From positions 2,728,001-2,792,000 of the forward strand of contig NZ_CP011524.1 of assembly GCF_004154955.1 (NCBI RefSeq): DNA of 64,000 bases, in the 5' to 3' direction. The position numbers and the translations under genes are program-made. The notes beneath the pieces were generated by a model that saw only the letters and a list, made by a program, of their open reading frames with translations, was not told where the DNA came from and did no database searches. This document shows positions 8,481-16,231 of the stretch, in pieces (position 1 is the first letter of the stretch; every line of letters begins with the position of its first letter). The stretch comes from Intestinimonas butyriciproducens (GTDB taxonomy: Bacteria > Bacillota > Clostridia > Oscillospirales > Oscillospiraceae).

Positions 8481-8524
8481 CAAGGGGGCGGCGGACCCCT
8501 TTTGGGTATGCCGCCGCCCCCTTG
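8481..8524. repeat. 14-bp perfect GC-rich inverted repeat
   Basis: Arms 8481-8494 and 8511-8524 (CAAGGGGGCGGCGG and its complement) enclose a 16-nt loop. Neither side carries a T-run. It lies between the SASP terminator and the convergent small membrane-protein gene and may act as a factor-dependent or structure-only terminator for that gene. Confidence 0.6.
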
Positions 8525-8550
8525 TGTTACCCCTATGCATCTGCTCCGTC

Positions 8551-8820
8551 TTAGAAAAACAGAGCCAGACTCCAGGCCGCCGTGGCCACCAGCGCGCCGG
8601 CTGCCGCCCAGGCCGGCGCAGGCAAAAATCTGATCCACCGCCCCACCCGCGTATTTCCCCGCACATAGCTTTTCGCCGCCTTCTGGGCCTCCTCCAGCAC
8701 CTGTTCCGCCGAGACACCCTCGGCAAAGGCATCCTCCCGCATGATAAAAATCGCTTGCTCAAAAAGGCGCGGGTCCGGCGCCTTTACCACGATGACCCGT
8801 TTGTTGATTCCCTTGACCAT
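8551..8820 (-). CDS. Small C-terminally membrane-anchored protein of unknown function
   Basis: 89 residues behind AGGAGG. The soluble part (about 1-64) is basic and helical: MVKGINKRVIVVKAPDPRLFEQAIFIMRED, then SAEQVLEEAQKAAKSYV. It ends in one hydrophobic helix (about 68-88, PAWAAAGALVATAAWSLALFF), so the protein is tail-anchored with its N-terminus in the cytoplasm. Similar short proteins occur in related clostridia, but I know of no function. Good RBS, coherent codon use and the membrane anchor support it as real. It is transcribed convergently to the SASP gene. Confidence 0.7.
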   Translation of the reverse strand: MVKGINKRVIVVKAPDPRLFEQAIFIMREDAFAEGVSAEQVLEEAQKAAKSYVRGNTRVGRWIRFLPAPAWAAAGALVATAAWSLALFF

Positions 8821-8947
8821 TCTGGATCCCCTCCTGCTTTTTTCTCGTCCTTCCAGTATGACCCGGTTATGCTTCCATTATTCGCCTCGCATAAGAAGAA
8901 GCGGCCTGTCGTAGACTAGGGACAGAAACTTTTTTGGAGGCGGGAAC

Positions 8948-9622
8948 GTGGGGAAACACAGAAAGCGGCTTCTCTGGTCGCTGGCCCTCATCTTCGGGCT
9001 CAACATTCTGATCATTACCTTGGTCCAGACCGCCCAGGCGGCTACCTACCGGCAGGGCTCCTCCGGCCAGGCGGTACGCACCATTCAGGAAAAGCTGGTG
9101 CGCTGGGGCTATTTTGATGGGCCAGTGGATGGCATCTATGGCTCCAAAACAGAGGCAGCCGTAAAGAAATTTCAGCAGAAAAACGGCCTTACCGCCGACG
9201 GTGTGACGGGGACCGCCACGTTGAAAGCGCTGGGCATGACGACCACGGAGAACGGTGCCTCCTCCAGTCAGAGCAACAGCGTGGATCTGCTGGCCCGTGT
9301 CATCTCGGCGGAGGCCAGGGGCGAGCCCTACAGCGGCCAGGTGGCGGTGGGCGCCGTGATCCTCAACCGGGTGAGCCACCCCTCCTTCCCCAACACCATC
9401 GCGGGAGTGGTCTATCAGCCGGGCGCCTTCTCCTGCATGGACGATGGGCAGATCGACCAGCCGGTGGCCGAATCCTCCATCCGGGCCGCCCGGGAGGCGC
9501 TCAACGGCGCCGACCCCAGCGGCGGAGCCATCTATTATTTTAATCCCAGCACCGCAACCAGCGGCTGGATCTGGTCCCGTCCCCTCATCAAGGTCATTGG
9601 AAACCACCGTTTCTGCTCATAA
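8948..9622 (+). CDS. sleB: Spore cortex-lytic enzyme SleB
   Basis: A 224-residue secreted lytic transglycosylase that hydrolyses spore cortex during germination. A signal/anchor segment covers about residues 8-32 (LLWSLALIFGLNILIITLV ... AQA). A PG-binding-1 domain covers about 33-98 (GSSGQAVRTIQEKLVRWGYFDG, then AAVKKFQQKNGLTADGVTG). The hydrolase_2/SleB catalytic domain covers about 108-224 (LLARVISAEARGEPYSGQVAVG, then AIYYFNPSTATS); the Glu in SAEARGE is the family's catalytic residue. Translation starts at GTG, with GGAGG 7 nt upstream. In Bacillus sleB is followed by ypeB; here no ypeB follows and transcription ends at a palindromic terminator. Confidence 0.92.
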   Translation: MGKHRKRLLWSLALIFGLNILIITLVQTAQAATYRQGSSGQAVRTIQEKLVRWGYFDGPVDGIYGSKTEAAVKKFQQKNGLTADGVTGTATLKALGMTTTENGASSSQSNSVDLLARVISAEARGEPYSGQVAVGAVILNRVSHPSFPNTIAGVVYQPGAFSCMDDGQIDQPVAESSIRAAREALNGADPSGGAIYYFNPSTATSGWIWSRPLIKVIGNHRFCS

Positions 9623-9624
9623 GA

Positions 9625-9656
9625 AAAGCGGACATGCCATATGGCATGTCCGCTTT
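9625..9656. terminator. Bidirectional terminator between sleB and rpsR
   Basis: A 32-bp perfect palindrome centred at 9640/9641 with A/T runs on both sides (TTTCTC on plus, TTTTCTT on minus). It closes both sleB and the convergent rpsF-ssb-rpsR operon. Confidence 0.85.
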
Positions 9657-9670
9657 CTCATATCCGGAAT

Positions 9671-9910
9671 TTAGTCGGTGACGAAGGGCAGCAGGGCGAT
9701 CTGACGGGCCTGCTTGATGGCCTGGGTCAACTGGCGCTGATGCATGGCGCAGGTACCGGTGGTCCGGCGGGGCAGGATCTTGGACCGCTCGGAGACAAAC
9801 CGGCGCAGCTTGGCCGCGTCCTTATAGTCGATGTGCTCGACCTTATCCACACAGAAGCTGCAAACCTTGCGGCGCTTGCGGCCGCGGGGACGCTCTCTAT
9901 CCATAGGCAT
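9671..9910 (-). CDS. rpsR: 30S ribosomal protein S18
   Basis: 79 residues with the S18 core [22 protein letters not shown] and [24 protein letters not shown]. The N-terminus carries the CSFC pair seen in cysteine-containing S18 variants. In the small subunit S18 binds as a dimer with S6, encoded at the head of the same operon. RBS AAGGAGG lies 8 nt before ATG. It is the last gene of rpsF-ssb-rpsR. Confidence 0.97.
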   Translation of the reverse strand: MPMDRERPRGRKRRKVCSFCVDKVEHIDYKDAAKLRRFVSERSKILPRRTTGTCAMHQRQLTQAIKQARQIALLPFVTD

Positions 9911-9993
9911 GGTATATACCCTCCTTATGTTTATTTTGAAAAGAAAGTCGGACCTGTCGGCCCATTTTCAAGGCCCTGTTTTGATGGGGTGCA

Positions 9994-10467
9994 TCAAAAC
10001 GGGAGTTCGCCGTCGTCGTCGTCCAGCTCGGCGAATTGATCCCCGCCCGCGGGGGCGGCGTAGGCCGGAGGGGGGACGGGCGCGCTGGGCGCTGGGGCGG
10101 AGTAGCCGCCGCCGTAACCGCCGTAGCCGCCGCCCTCGGCGTCCCGCTTGGAGTCGCCAAAATAGACGTTGTCGGCCACTACCTCTGCGGCGGTGCGCTT
10201 ATTGCCGTCCCGGTCCGTGTAATCCCGGATCTGGAGACGGCCTTCCACGACGGCCATACGGCCCTTGGTGAAATACCGGGAGACAAACTCGGCGGTGGAG
10301 CGCCAGGCAACCACATTGATGAAGTCCGCCTTCTTCTCCCCGGTCTCCTTGTCCTTGAAGTCCCGGTCCACGGCCAGCCGCAGGGATGCCACGGCTACCC
10401 CCGAGGGGGTGTGCCGCATTTCAGGGTCCGCCACCAGGCGGCCCTGAAGAAAAATTTTGTTGAGCAT
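9994..10467 (-). CDS. ssb: Single-stranded DNA-binding protein
   Basis: 157 residues: OB fold at about 1-105 (MLNKIFLQGRLVADPEMRHT, then FINVVAWRSTAEFVSRYF and GRLQIRDYTDRDGNKR), a Gly/Tyr/Pro/Ala-rich disordered linker (about 110-145), and an acidic protein-interaction tip ending DDDDGELPF. It coats ssDNA at forks and recruits repair and replication partners through the tip. It lies between rpsF and rpsR, the conserved Firmicute order, with a 9-bp gap to rpsF. Confidence 0.97.
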   Translation of the reverse strand: MLNKIFLQGRLVADPEMRHTPSGVAVASLRLAVDRDFKDKETGEKKADFINVVAWRSTAEFVSRYFTKGRMAVVEGRLQIRDYTDRDGNKRTAAEVVADNVYFGDSKRDAEGGGYGGYGGGYSAPAPSAPVPPPAYAAPAGGDQFAELDDDDGELPF

Positions 10468-10476
10468 GGCCTCTCC

Positions 10477-10773
10477 TTATTCGTCCTTGCAGACGATCAT
10501 GGAGCGCATCACGCCGTCGGTGATCCGCATCACGCGGTCCAGCTCGGCGGGGAACGCGGCATCAGCCGTAAAGGTCATGAACACGTAGTAGCCCTCGTTC
10601 AGGTCGTCGATGGGATAGGCCAGCCGGCGCTTGCCCCACTCGTCCACCTCGGCCACGGTTCCCCGGGCCTCGGCCATCGCCTTGAACTTGGCCACCAGCG
10701 CGGCGGTGGCCTCCTCGCCCAGCTCGGGCTTGAGGATATATGCCACCTCGTAGTTGCCGTTGATCTTTGCCAT
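10477..10773 (-). CDS. rpsF: 30S ribosomal protein S6
   Basis: 98 residues with the S6 fold: NYEVAYILKPELGEE, then VDEWGKRRLAYPIDDLNEGYYV and a FPAELDRVMRITDGVMRSMIV terminus. Partner of S18. AAGGAGG lies 9 nt upstream of the ATG. It is first gene of its operon, behind a strong promoter and an about 75-nt leader containing a small CTCAC/GTGAG hairpin (10805-10820). In other Firmicutes the S6:S18 complex represses translation from this leader; whether this leader has that motif is not clear by eye. Confidence 0.97.
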   Translation of the reverse strand: MAKINGNYEVAYILKPELGEEATAALVAKFKAMAEARGTVAEVDEWGKRRLAYPIDDLNEGYYVFMTFTADAAFPAELDRVMRITDGVMRSMIVCKDE

Positions 10774-10859
10774 TTTACTTGCACCTCCTTATGGTCTTGT
10801 GGCCCTCACTCTTTGGTGAGAGCAAGGATGACGCCCATCTCATTTCGACAGGCTATATT

Positions 10860-10887
10860 ATTATATAGAAAATCCTAGAAATGTCAA
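10860..10887 (-). promoter_or_regulatory. Promoter of rpsF-ssb-rpsR
   Basis: Consensus TTGACA (10882-10887) and TATAAT (10860-10865) with a 16-bp spacer on the minus strand, about 85 bp upstream of rpsF. Confidence 0.85.
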
Positions 10888-10929
10888 GGAAAATTTCAAA
10901 TTATCCGCCTCTCGGCGCCCTTTCCGCCG

Positions 10930-10983
10930 GGACGGTCCAGAGGCCCTCTCCCCCGGTGCGGGGAGCGGGCCTCTGGACCGTCC
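10930..10983 (-). terminator. Long hairpin closing the sigma/anti-sigma operon
   Basis: A 17-bp perfect stem (10930-10946 with 10967-10983) lies 2 bp past the anti-sigma stop codon. There is no T-run on the minus side, so it may act mainly by RNA structure. It also insulates the rpsF promoter region. Confidence 0.6.
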
Positions 10984-10985
10984 GC

Positions 10986-12368
10986 TTAAAAAAGCGGGAC
11001 CTCCAGCGGGGTCTCCAGCTCGATCCGGCGATTGGTGGAAAGCGCCAGCTTCACGCTGTCCCATCCATAGTCCCTCAGGACGCGGTATTCCGTGTTCTCC
11101 TCGCACCAGCCGTCTTCGTCCCGGTCTACGGCGCTCATGGAGTAGCCGCCCCACTCATGCTCTCCGCCTTCCGGATCGTAATAGTACCACTGGAAGGAGG
11201 TCCCCTGGCCGTCGTTGCGCAGGGACAGATACACGTCCTCCCCCCGGCGCTCGATACTCTCCACGAAAAGTCCCTCCGGGAGCCAATCGGCCTCCCCGGT
11301 CTCCAGGTCCAGGGTGACCTGGGTCCGGTCCTTGTCCAGCCAGGAGCAGCCGGTGATCACCAGAGTGAATGCCTCCCCGCCGGTGAAATAGGGGCTCTCC
11401 AGGGTGTAGTTGGGCCAGAAGTGCTCCCCCTCCGCGCTCCCGAAGGAGACGCCTCCCTTCTCATAGCGGTTCCCCTTCTCATCTGCCACATAGCAGTCCA
11501 GGCCGGTCAGCCACGCGGTGTTGTTGGGGTCGTCGGAGAGGGTCAGGACCATCTGCGTGGGGTCGATGGACAGTCCGTCCACCCGGAGGCGCTGACCGTC
11601 CAGCTCGATCCACTGCTCCGCCCGCACCGTCCGCCCGGGTCCGATGAGTCCGGTATCGATGGTCAGGGGAAAGTCAAAGGAGGCCATCGCAGCCGGGCGG
11701 TCCTGCGGGGTCTCCTCCGGCCAGGGCCCGTCCGCCGGAGCGGCCCGGCTCTCCGCCGCGCCCTGTCCCGCCTTGGGATAGCCGGCGTCCCGCACGTCAA
11801 AGCGCAGCGTCAGCCTGTCAGGAAGGCTGCCCTCCACAAAATAGAAGGTGGCAACGCGGTAATCCTTCTCCTGCAGCTCCTCCCCCGGACTGCCCCAGGT
11901 GGCGGCATAGCCCTCCAAATGCTCCCCATCCTGCGCCAGCAGCGCCGGCTGCGCCTCCAGGGCGTTCTCCCCGTCCCAGCCCAGCGTATAGAACACATTG
12001 AGCTGCCTCTCATCCACGATGAGATACTCCACCGACAGGGTGACGCCATCGGCGGTCCGGGTCTGGCCCACGGGCTGGATGTAGTCGTTTTCAAAGGCTG
12101 CCTTCAGGCTGGGGTCCACGGCCACGGCCTCCGCCAGCGCCCTGACAAAAGGCACACGGCGACATGCCATGGCGAAGGGCATCGAGCAGTTCACCAGTAA
12201 AATGAAGGCGGAGGCCGCCCCGGCCAGGGAGGCCGCGGGGATTCCCAGCCAGCGGCCCGCCCTTGCCTTACGGGCCCGGACACGGGCCCGCTCTACGGTG
12301 CCGTCCAGCGCAGGCGGCGTCTCCCCCAGTTCTGCGACCAGGGCCCAGTATTCCTCGTTTCGGTTCAT
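10986..12368 (-). CDS. Anti-sigma factor-like membrane protein with DUF4179 domain
   Basis: 460 residues. A short cytoplasmic N-terminus (about 1-40, very basic, RARVRARKARAGR) precedes one membrane helix (about 42-62, IPAASLAGAASAFILLVN). An extracytoplasmic region of about 390 residues follows, with the DUF4179 pattern near the start (AFENDYIQPVGQTRTADGVTLSVEYLIVDERQLNVFYTL). This topology is typical of anti-sigma factors encoded beside ECF sigma factors. The start codon overlaps the sigma stop (ATGA), so translation is coupled. It probably binds the sigma factor inside the cell and senses an envelope signal outside; the signal is unknown. Confidence 0.82.
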   Translation of the reverse strand: MNRNEEYWALVAELGETPPALDGTVERARVRARKARAGRWLGIPAASLAGAASAFILLVNCSMPFAMACRRVPFVRALAEAVAVDPSLKAAFENDYIQPVGQTRTADGVTLSVEYLIVDERQLNVFYTLGWDGENALEAQPALLAQDGEHLEGYAATWGSPGEELQEKDYRVATFYFVEGSLPDRLTLRFDVRDAGYPKAGQGAAESRAAPADGPWPEETPQDRPAAMASFDFPLTIDTGLIGPGRTVRAEQWIELDGQRLRVDGLSIDPTQMVLTLSDDPNNTAWLTGLDCYVADEKGNRYEKGGVSFGSAEGEHFWPNYTLESPYFTGGEAFTLVITGCSWLDKDRTQVTLDLETGEADWLPEGLFVESIERRGEDVYLSLRNDGQGTSFQWYYYDPEGGEHEWGGYSMSAVDRDEDGWCEENTEYRVLRDYGWDSVKLALSTNRRIELETPLEVPLF

Positions 12369-12847
12369 GCGCCCACCTCCTCTCCATCCACAAGCTCCAG
12401 GCGCAGGAGCCTGAGCGCCTTTCTCTGCCGGGTGGCCGCCGTCCCCTGGGGGATGTCCAGGGCGCGGGCGGTCTCCGCAAGGGTGAGTCCGGAAAAATAC
12501 CGCAGGATGATGACCTCCTTGAGCTCTCTGGGGAGCCGGCCCACCGCATCCCGCAGGGGGAGGGCGTCGAAGTCCTCCTGTGCCGTCTCCGGGAGCTCCG
12601 CCACGGATACCTCGCGTCTGTGCCGCCGCAGCTCCGCGTTACAGACATTGATGAGGATACGGGTGAGCCATGTGCCGAAAAACTGCTCCTCCCGCAGTTT
12701 TTCGCAGGCGCGCAGGCCCTTGTAGACCGCCTCGTCCACCGCGTCCACCGCCAGGGAGGCGCTGCCCAGGTAGAGGAGGGCCATGCCGTAGAGCTTCCCC
12801 TTCATGGCGTCGGCCCGGACGGCGTATTCCTGTTCCGTCACGCCCAT
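12365..12847 (-). CDS. ECF-type RNA polymerase sigma factor
   Basis: 160 residues: region 2 at about 10-75 (LYGMALLYLGSASLAVDAVDEAV, then GTWLTRILINVC) and region 4 at about 100-150 (RLPRELKEVIILRYFSGLTLAETARALDIPQGTAATRQRKALRLL). It directs RNA polymerase to a stress regulon and is presumably held by the DUF4179 protein, with which it overlaps by 4 bp. AAGGAGGG sits almost directly against the ATG at 12847; a GTG two codons in (12841) has ideal spacing and may be the real start. The target promoters are unknown. Confidence 0.88.
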   Translation of the reverse strand: MGVTEQEYAVRADAMKGKLYGMALLYLGSASLAVDAVDEAVYKGLRACEKLREEQFFGTWLTRILINVCNAELRRHRREVSVAELPETAQEDFDALPLRDAVGRLPRELKEVIILRYFSGLTLAETARALDIPQGTAATRQRKALRLLRLELVDGEEVGA

Positions 12848-12898
12848 CCCTCCTTTCTGACCATTAGATGTTCCGTAGCGGCGTTTTGATTGCGTCCG

Positions 12899-12927
12899 TT
12901 GAAATTTTCTCCCGCACCATATATAAT
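12899..12927 (+). promoter_or_regulatory. mutY promoter
   Basis: TTGAAA (12899-12904), 17-bp spacer, TATAAT (12922-12927), about 30 bp before the mutY start. Divergent from the sigma-factor gene. Confidence 0.8.
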
Positions 12928-12957
12928 ACAGGGAGTATGCTGAGGAGGTAGCCGCCC

Positions 12958-14019
12958 TTGAAGGAGCTTGACCGTCTGCCCATTCCGCTTTTGGCGTGGT
13001 ATCGCGAAAACGCCCGTGTTCTGCCCTGGCGCCCCGCCCCCGGCGGAGGCGCGCTGGGGGACCCCTATCGCGTGTGGGTGTCGGAGATCATGCTCCAGCA
13101 GACCAGGGTGGCGGCGGTTCTGGACTATTACCGCCGCTTTATGGCCGCACTGCCCGCCGTGGCCGATCTGGCCGCGGTGGAGGAGGACCGGCTGATGAAG
13201 CTGTGGCAGGGGCTGGGCTACTACAACCGGGCCCGCAACCTCCAAAAGGCCGCCCGCCAGATCATGGCGGACCACGGGGGCGTCTTCCCCGGCACCTACG
13301 AGGGCCTGCTGTCCCTGGCCGGCGTGGGGGAATATACCGCCGGTGCGGTGGCCTCCATCGCCTTCGGCCTGCCGATTCCCGCAGTGGACGGGAACGTGCT
13401 GCGGGTGGTCGCCCGCCTCACCGGAGACGCGGGCGACATCACAAAGCCCGAGACCAAACGCCGGATGCGCGGGGCCCTGGAGGCCGTGATCCCGGCGGGC
13501 GCGCCCGGGGACTTCAACCAGGCCATGATGGACCTGGGAGCCATGGTCTGCCTCCCCAACGGGGCGCCGCTGTGCGCCCGGTGTCCGGCACGCGGGTTCT
13601 GCCGGGCGCTGCTGGAGAACCAGACGGGCGAGCTGCCGGTGAAAGCGCCCAAGCGTGCGCGCCGGGTGGAGGCGCGCACGGTCTACCTCATCTTCCGCCG
13701 GGGCCGGGTGGCCCTGCGGCGCAGGCCGGAAAAGGGCCTTCTCTCCGGGCTGTGGGAGTACCCCAACGAGCCCGGAGGCGGCCCCGCCCTCCTGGAGGAA
13801 TGGGGTGTCACGCCGCTGCGGCTGGAGCGGGGCGGAACGGCCAGGCATGTCTTTACCCATATCGAGTGGCAGATGGAGGCCCTCATCGCACAGGCCGCGG
13901 AGGACGCCCTCCCGGAGGGCTGGGTCTGGGCCGGGCGGGAGGCCCTCCGGACTCTGTACGCCGTCCCCAGCGCCTTTCAGGGATTTGCCCATCTTGTGGA
14001 GGAACAGGTCTGTGAATGA
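12958..14019 (+). CDS. mutY: A/G-specific adenine DNA glycosylase
   Basis: 353 residues; removes adenine mispaired with 8-oxoguanine. It has the HhH-GPD core (EIMLQQTRVAAVLDYYRRF, LPGVGxYTA-like LAGVGEYTAGAVASIAFG, and the catalytic Asp block VDGNVLRVVARL). A [4Fe-4S] loop follows with Cys spacing C-X7-C-X2-C-X5-C (CLPNGAPLCARCPARGFC), one residue longer in its first gap than E. coli MutY. The C-terminal NUDIX-like domain (about 235-345) recognises 8-oxoG. The start is a TTG, with AGGAGG 9 nt upstream. The stop overlaps the aldehyde dehydrogenase start by 8 bp, indicating a mutY-aldH-tdk operon. Confidence 0.94.
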   Translation: MKELDRLPIPLLAWYRENARVLPWRPAPGGGALGDPYRVWVSEIMLQQTRVAAVLDYYRRFMAALPAVADLAAVEEDRLMKLWQGLGYYNRARNLQKAARQIMADHGGVFPGTYEGLLSLAGVGEYTAGAVASIAFGLPIPAVDGNVLRVVARLTGDAGDITKPETKRRMRGALEAVIPAGAPGDFNQAMMDLGAMVCLPNGAPLCARCPARGFCRALLENQTGELPVKAPKRARRVEARTVYLIFRRGRVALRRRPEKGLLSGLWEYPNEPGGGPALLEEWGVTPLRLERGGTARHVFTHIEWQMEALIAQAAEDALPEGWVWAGREALRTLYAVPSAFQGFAHLVEEQVCE

Positions 14020-15373
14020 CATCATTGCCGCCCAGCGGCGCTATTTCAACAGCGGGGCCACCCGGAGCACGGATTTCCGCAGGCGTATGCTCGCCCGGCT
14101 GGAGGAGGCGGTACGCAGACACGAGGCCGAACTGCTCGCCGCGCTGAAGGCCGACCTCAACAAGACCGCGTTCGAGGGCTACGAGACCGAGCTGGCCCTG
14201 GTCCTCTCCGAGCTGCGGGAGGCCCGGCGGGAGCTGGACCGCTGGGCCCGTCCCCGGAGGGTGCCCACGCCTCTGTCCCAATTCCCCTCCAGGGGATTCG
14301 TCTACCCCGAGCCCTACGGCACGACCCTTATTATGTCCCCCTGGAACTATCCGCTCCAGCTCACGCTGTGTCCGCTGGCGGCCGCCATGGCGGCGGGCTG
14401 CACCGCGGTGGTGAAGCCCTCGGCCTACGCCCCCGCCGCCTCCGCCGCCCTGGCCCGACTGCTGGGCGAGACCTTCTCCCGGCACTATATCGCCGTGGTG
14501 GAGGGCGGCCGGGAGGAGAACGCCGCCCTGCTGGACCAGAAATTCGACTATATCTTCTTCACCGGGAGTCCCCAGGTGGGGCGGACCGTCATGACCGCGG
14601 CGGCCAGACATCTCACCCCGGTGACGCTGGAGCTGGGGGGCAAGTCCCCGGTCATCGTGGCCCCGGACGCCGACTTGGACCTGACCGCCAAGCGCCTGGT
14701 GTGGGGAAAATTCCTCAACGCGGGACAGACCTGTGTGGCCCCCGACCACGTATGGGTGCGCCCGGAGCAGCGGGATGCGCTGGTGGAGCGGATGGGCCGC
14801 TATATCGGCAGATTTTACGGTCCCGCCCCCCTGGAGGGGGAGGACCTGCCCCGCATCGTGAACCGGAAGCACTACGACCGGCTCTGCGCCCTGCTGGGCA
14901 GCGGGCGCACCGCCCTGGGCGGACAGACCGACCCGGACCGGCTGCGCATCGCCCCCACGGTGCTGGTGGATGTGTCCGAGGACGAGCCGGTGATGGGCGA
15001 GGAGATCTTCGGTCCCATCCTGCCCGTGCTCACCTACGACGATCTGGACGGGCTCCTCTCCCACCTTCAGGGGAGGCCCTCCCCCCTGGCCCTCTATCTC
15101 TTCACCCGCAGCCGCGAGACGGAACGGCGGGTCCTGGGCGCCCTGCGTTTCGGCGGCGGCTGCGTCAACGACGCGGTGGTCCACCTGGCGGTGAGCGGCC
15201 TCCCCTTCGGCGGCGTGGGGGAGAGCGGCATGGGCGCCTACCATGGAAAAGCGGGCTTCGACACCTTTACCCACCGCAAGAGCGTGCTCCGCCGGGGGCG
15301 GCTGGATTTTCCGCTGCGGTATCCGCCCTGCGGCGACAGAAAGATCGGACTTTTAAAAAAGCTGATGAGATAG
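14012..15373 (+). CDS. Aldehyde dehydrogenase (class 3-like, NAD(P)-dependent)
   Basis: 453 residues, the short form typical of class 3/fatty-aldehyde dehydrogenases. It has the cofactor fold (IMSPWNYPLQLTLCPLAAAM, GCTAVVKPS, FFTGSPQVGR), general base E207 in LELGGKSP and nucleophile C241 in AGQTCVAPDH. The C-terminal domain has EEIFGPILPV and GGVGESGMGAYHGKAGFDTFTH. The start is GTG at 14012 with GGAGG 9 nt upstream, inside the mutY 3' end. It oxidises aldehydes to acids in the cytoplasm; the physiological substrate is not evident. No C-terminal membrane anchor is visible. Confidence 0.93.
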   Translation: MNDIIAAQRRYFNSGATRSTDFRRRMLARLEEAVRRHEAELLAALKADLNKTAFEGYETELALVLSELREARRELDRWARPRRVPTPLSQFPSRGFVYPEPYGTTLIMSPWNYPLQLTLCPLAAAMAAGCTAVVKPSAYAPAASAALARLLGETFSRHYIAVVEGGREENAALLDQKFDYIFFTGSPQVGRTVMTAAARHLTPVTLELGGKSPVIVAPDADLDLTAKRLVWGKFLNAGQTCVAPDHVWVRPEQRDALVERMGRYIGRFYGPAPLEGEDLPRIVNRKHYDRLCALLGSGRTALGGQTDPDRLRIAPTVLVDVSEDEPVMGEEIFGPILPVLTYDDLDGLLSHLQGRPSPLALYLFTRSRETERRVLGALRFGGGCVNDAVVHLAVSGLPFGGVGESGMGAYHGKAGFDTFTHRKSVLRRGRLDFPLRYPPCGDRKIGLLKKLMR

Positions 15374-15387
15374 GGAGAGAAGAAGGA

Positions 15388-15969
15388 ATGGCAAAGCTAT
15401 ACTTCCGTTACGGGGTCATGGGCTCCAGCAAGACGGCCAATGCCCTGATGGTGCGCTACAACTACGAGGAGCGCGGTCAGGAGGCCCTGCTGGTGAAGCC
15501 GGAGCTGGACCAGCGGGACGGCGCCAAATTCGTGGCCTCCCGCATGGGCCTGTCCCATACGTGCATCTACTTTTCCGAGCTCCAGGCCATGCCGGAGGAG
15601 AAGGTGCGGGGTTACGCCTGCGTCATCGTGGACGAGGCCCAATTTCTGAGCCGGGACGAGGTACAGTATCTGGTGGGCGTGGTGGACGACTGGAACGTGC
15701 CCGTTATCTGCTACGGCCTGCGGGCCGACTTCGCCGGACAGCTCTTCCCCGGCTCCCAGGAGCTGCTGGCGGTGGCCGACATCATCGAGGAGGTCAAGAC
15801 CATCTGCTGGTGCGGCAAAAAGGCCACCTACAACGCCCGTTTCGACCAGCACGGCAAGGTGCTCCGGGAGGGCGAGCAGGTGGTGCTGGGCGCCAATGAC
15901 CAGTATATCGGCCTGTGCCGCAAGCACTGGCGGGAGGGAAACCTGGGCCCCGGCTTCCCCAGGAAATGA
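15388..15969 (+). CDS. tdk: Thymidine kinase
   Basis: 193 residues, type II (bacterial/human TK1-like). P-loop GVMGSSKT at residues 9-16, DEAQF block (VIVDEAQFLSRDEV), and a lasso/zinc region with CWCGKKATYNARFD and a later CRKHW supplying zinc ligands. Phosphorylates thymidine for salvage. It follows the aldehyde dehydrogenase by 14 bp, with AGAAGGA before the ATG, and is probably cotranscribed with mutY. Confidence 0.95.
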   Translation: MAKLYFRYGVMGSSKTANALMVRYNYEERGQEALLVKPELDQRDGAKFVASRMGLSHTCIYFSELQAMPEEKVRGYACVIVDEAQFLSRDEVQYLVGVVDDWNVPVICYGLRADFAGQLFPGSQELLAVADIIEEVKTICWCGKKATYNARFDQHGKVLREGEQVVLGANDQYIGLCRKHWREGNLGPGFPRK

Positions 15970-15971
15970 CG

Positions 15972-16157
15972 CTATTCCCCTGTGTTCCCGTCCCGGAAAA
16001 AGGCCTCCGCCCCCAGTTGGAGCCCCAGCAGGAACCCGGCCTGAAAGGCGTATTGGCCGTGTCCCTCAACGGGATTTTGCTTCAGGTGCTCCGGCCAGCG
16101 CCTGGGCTCCGGTCCTCCCACCCAGTAATGGTATAAGAGCTCTATGATGTACGACAT
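15972..16157 (-). CDS. Small protein of unknown function under a palindromic operator
   Basis: 61 residues starting MSYIIELLYHYWVGG, ending AFFRDGNTGE; no signal or membrane helix is evident. Three things support it: GAGGTG 6 nt before the ATG, a consensus promoter (TTGACA-17-TATAAT) directly upstream, and divergence from an XRE regulator with a shared palindrome over the -10 region. It ends 2 bp from the tdk stop on the opposite strand. I recognise no family. A target or partner of the divergent repressor is the most likely role, by context only. Confidence 0.55.
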   Translation of the reverse strand: MSYIIELLYHYWVGGPEPRRWPEHLKQNPVEGHGQYAFQAGFLLGLQLGAEAFFRDGNTGE

Positions 16158-16177
16158 AAGACCACCTCAAAACTTAC

Positions 16178-16207
16178 TTTCTGTCGTGTATTATAACACG
16201 ACAGAAA
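16178..16207. promoter_or_regulatory. Perfect inverted-repeat operator in the XRE divergon
   Basis: Arms TTTCTGTCGTG (16178-16188) and CACGACAGAAA (16197-16207) are exact complements, 8 bp apart. The repeat covers the -10 element of the minus-strand promoter and lies 24 bp before the XRE start. It is the likely binding site of the XRE protein. Confidence 0.75.
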
Positions 16208-16218
16208 ATTCGTGTCAA
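16190..16218 (-). promoter_or_regulatory. Consensus promoter of the 61-residue gene
   Basis: TTGACA (16213-16218), 17-bp spacer, TATAAT (16190-16195) on the minus strand, about 33 bp before the ATG. The -10 box lies inside the palindrome, so operator binding should block it. Confidence 0.8.
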
Positions 16219-16231
16219 GCGGAGGTATTCC

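Noticed and set aside
10774-10859. S6:S18-binding leader motif of rpsF
   Set aside because: A small hairpin is present but I could not confirm the conserved binding sequence by eye, so it is only mentioned within the rpsF entry.
10881-12200. A 439-codon plus-strand frame opposite the anti-sigma gene
   Set aside because: Shadow of the DUF4179 protein, no RBS, starts inside the rpsF promoter region.
12838-14025. A 395-codon minus-strand frame opposite mutY
   Set aside because: MutY on the plus strand has all its motifs, a promoter and an RBS; the opposite frame has none.
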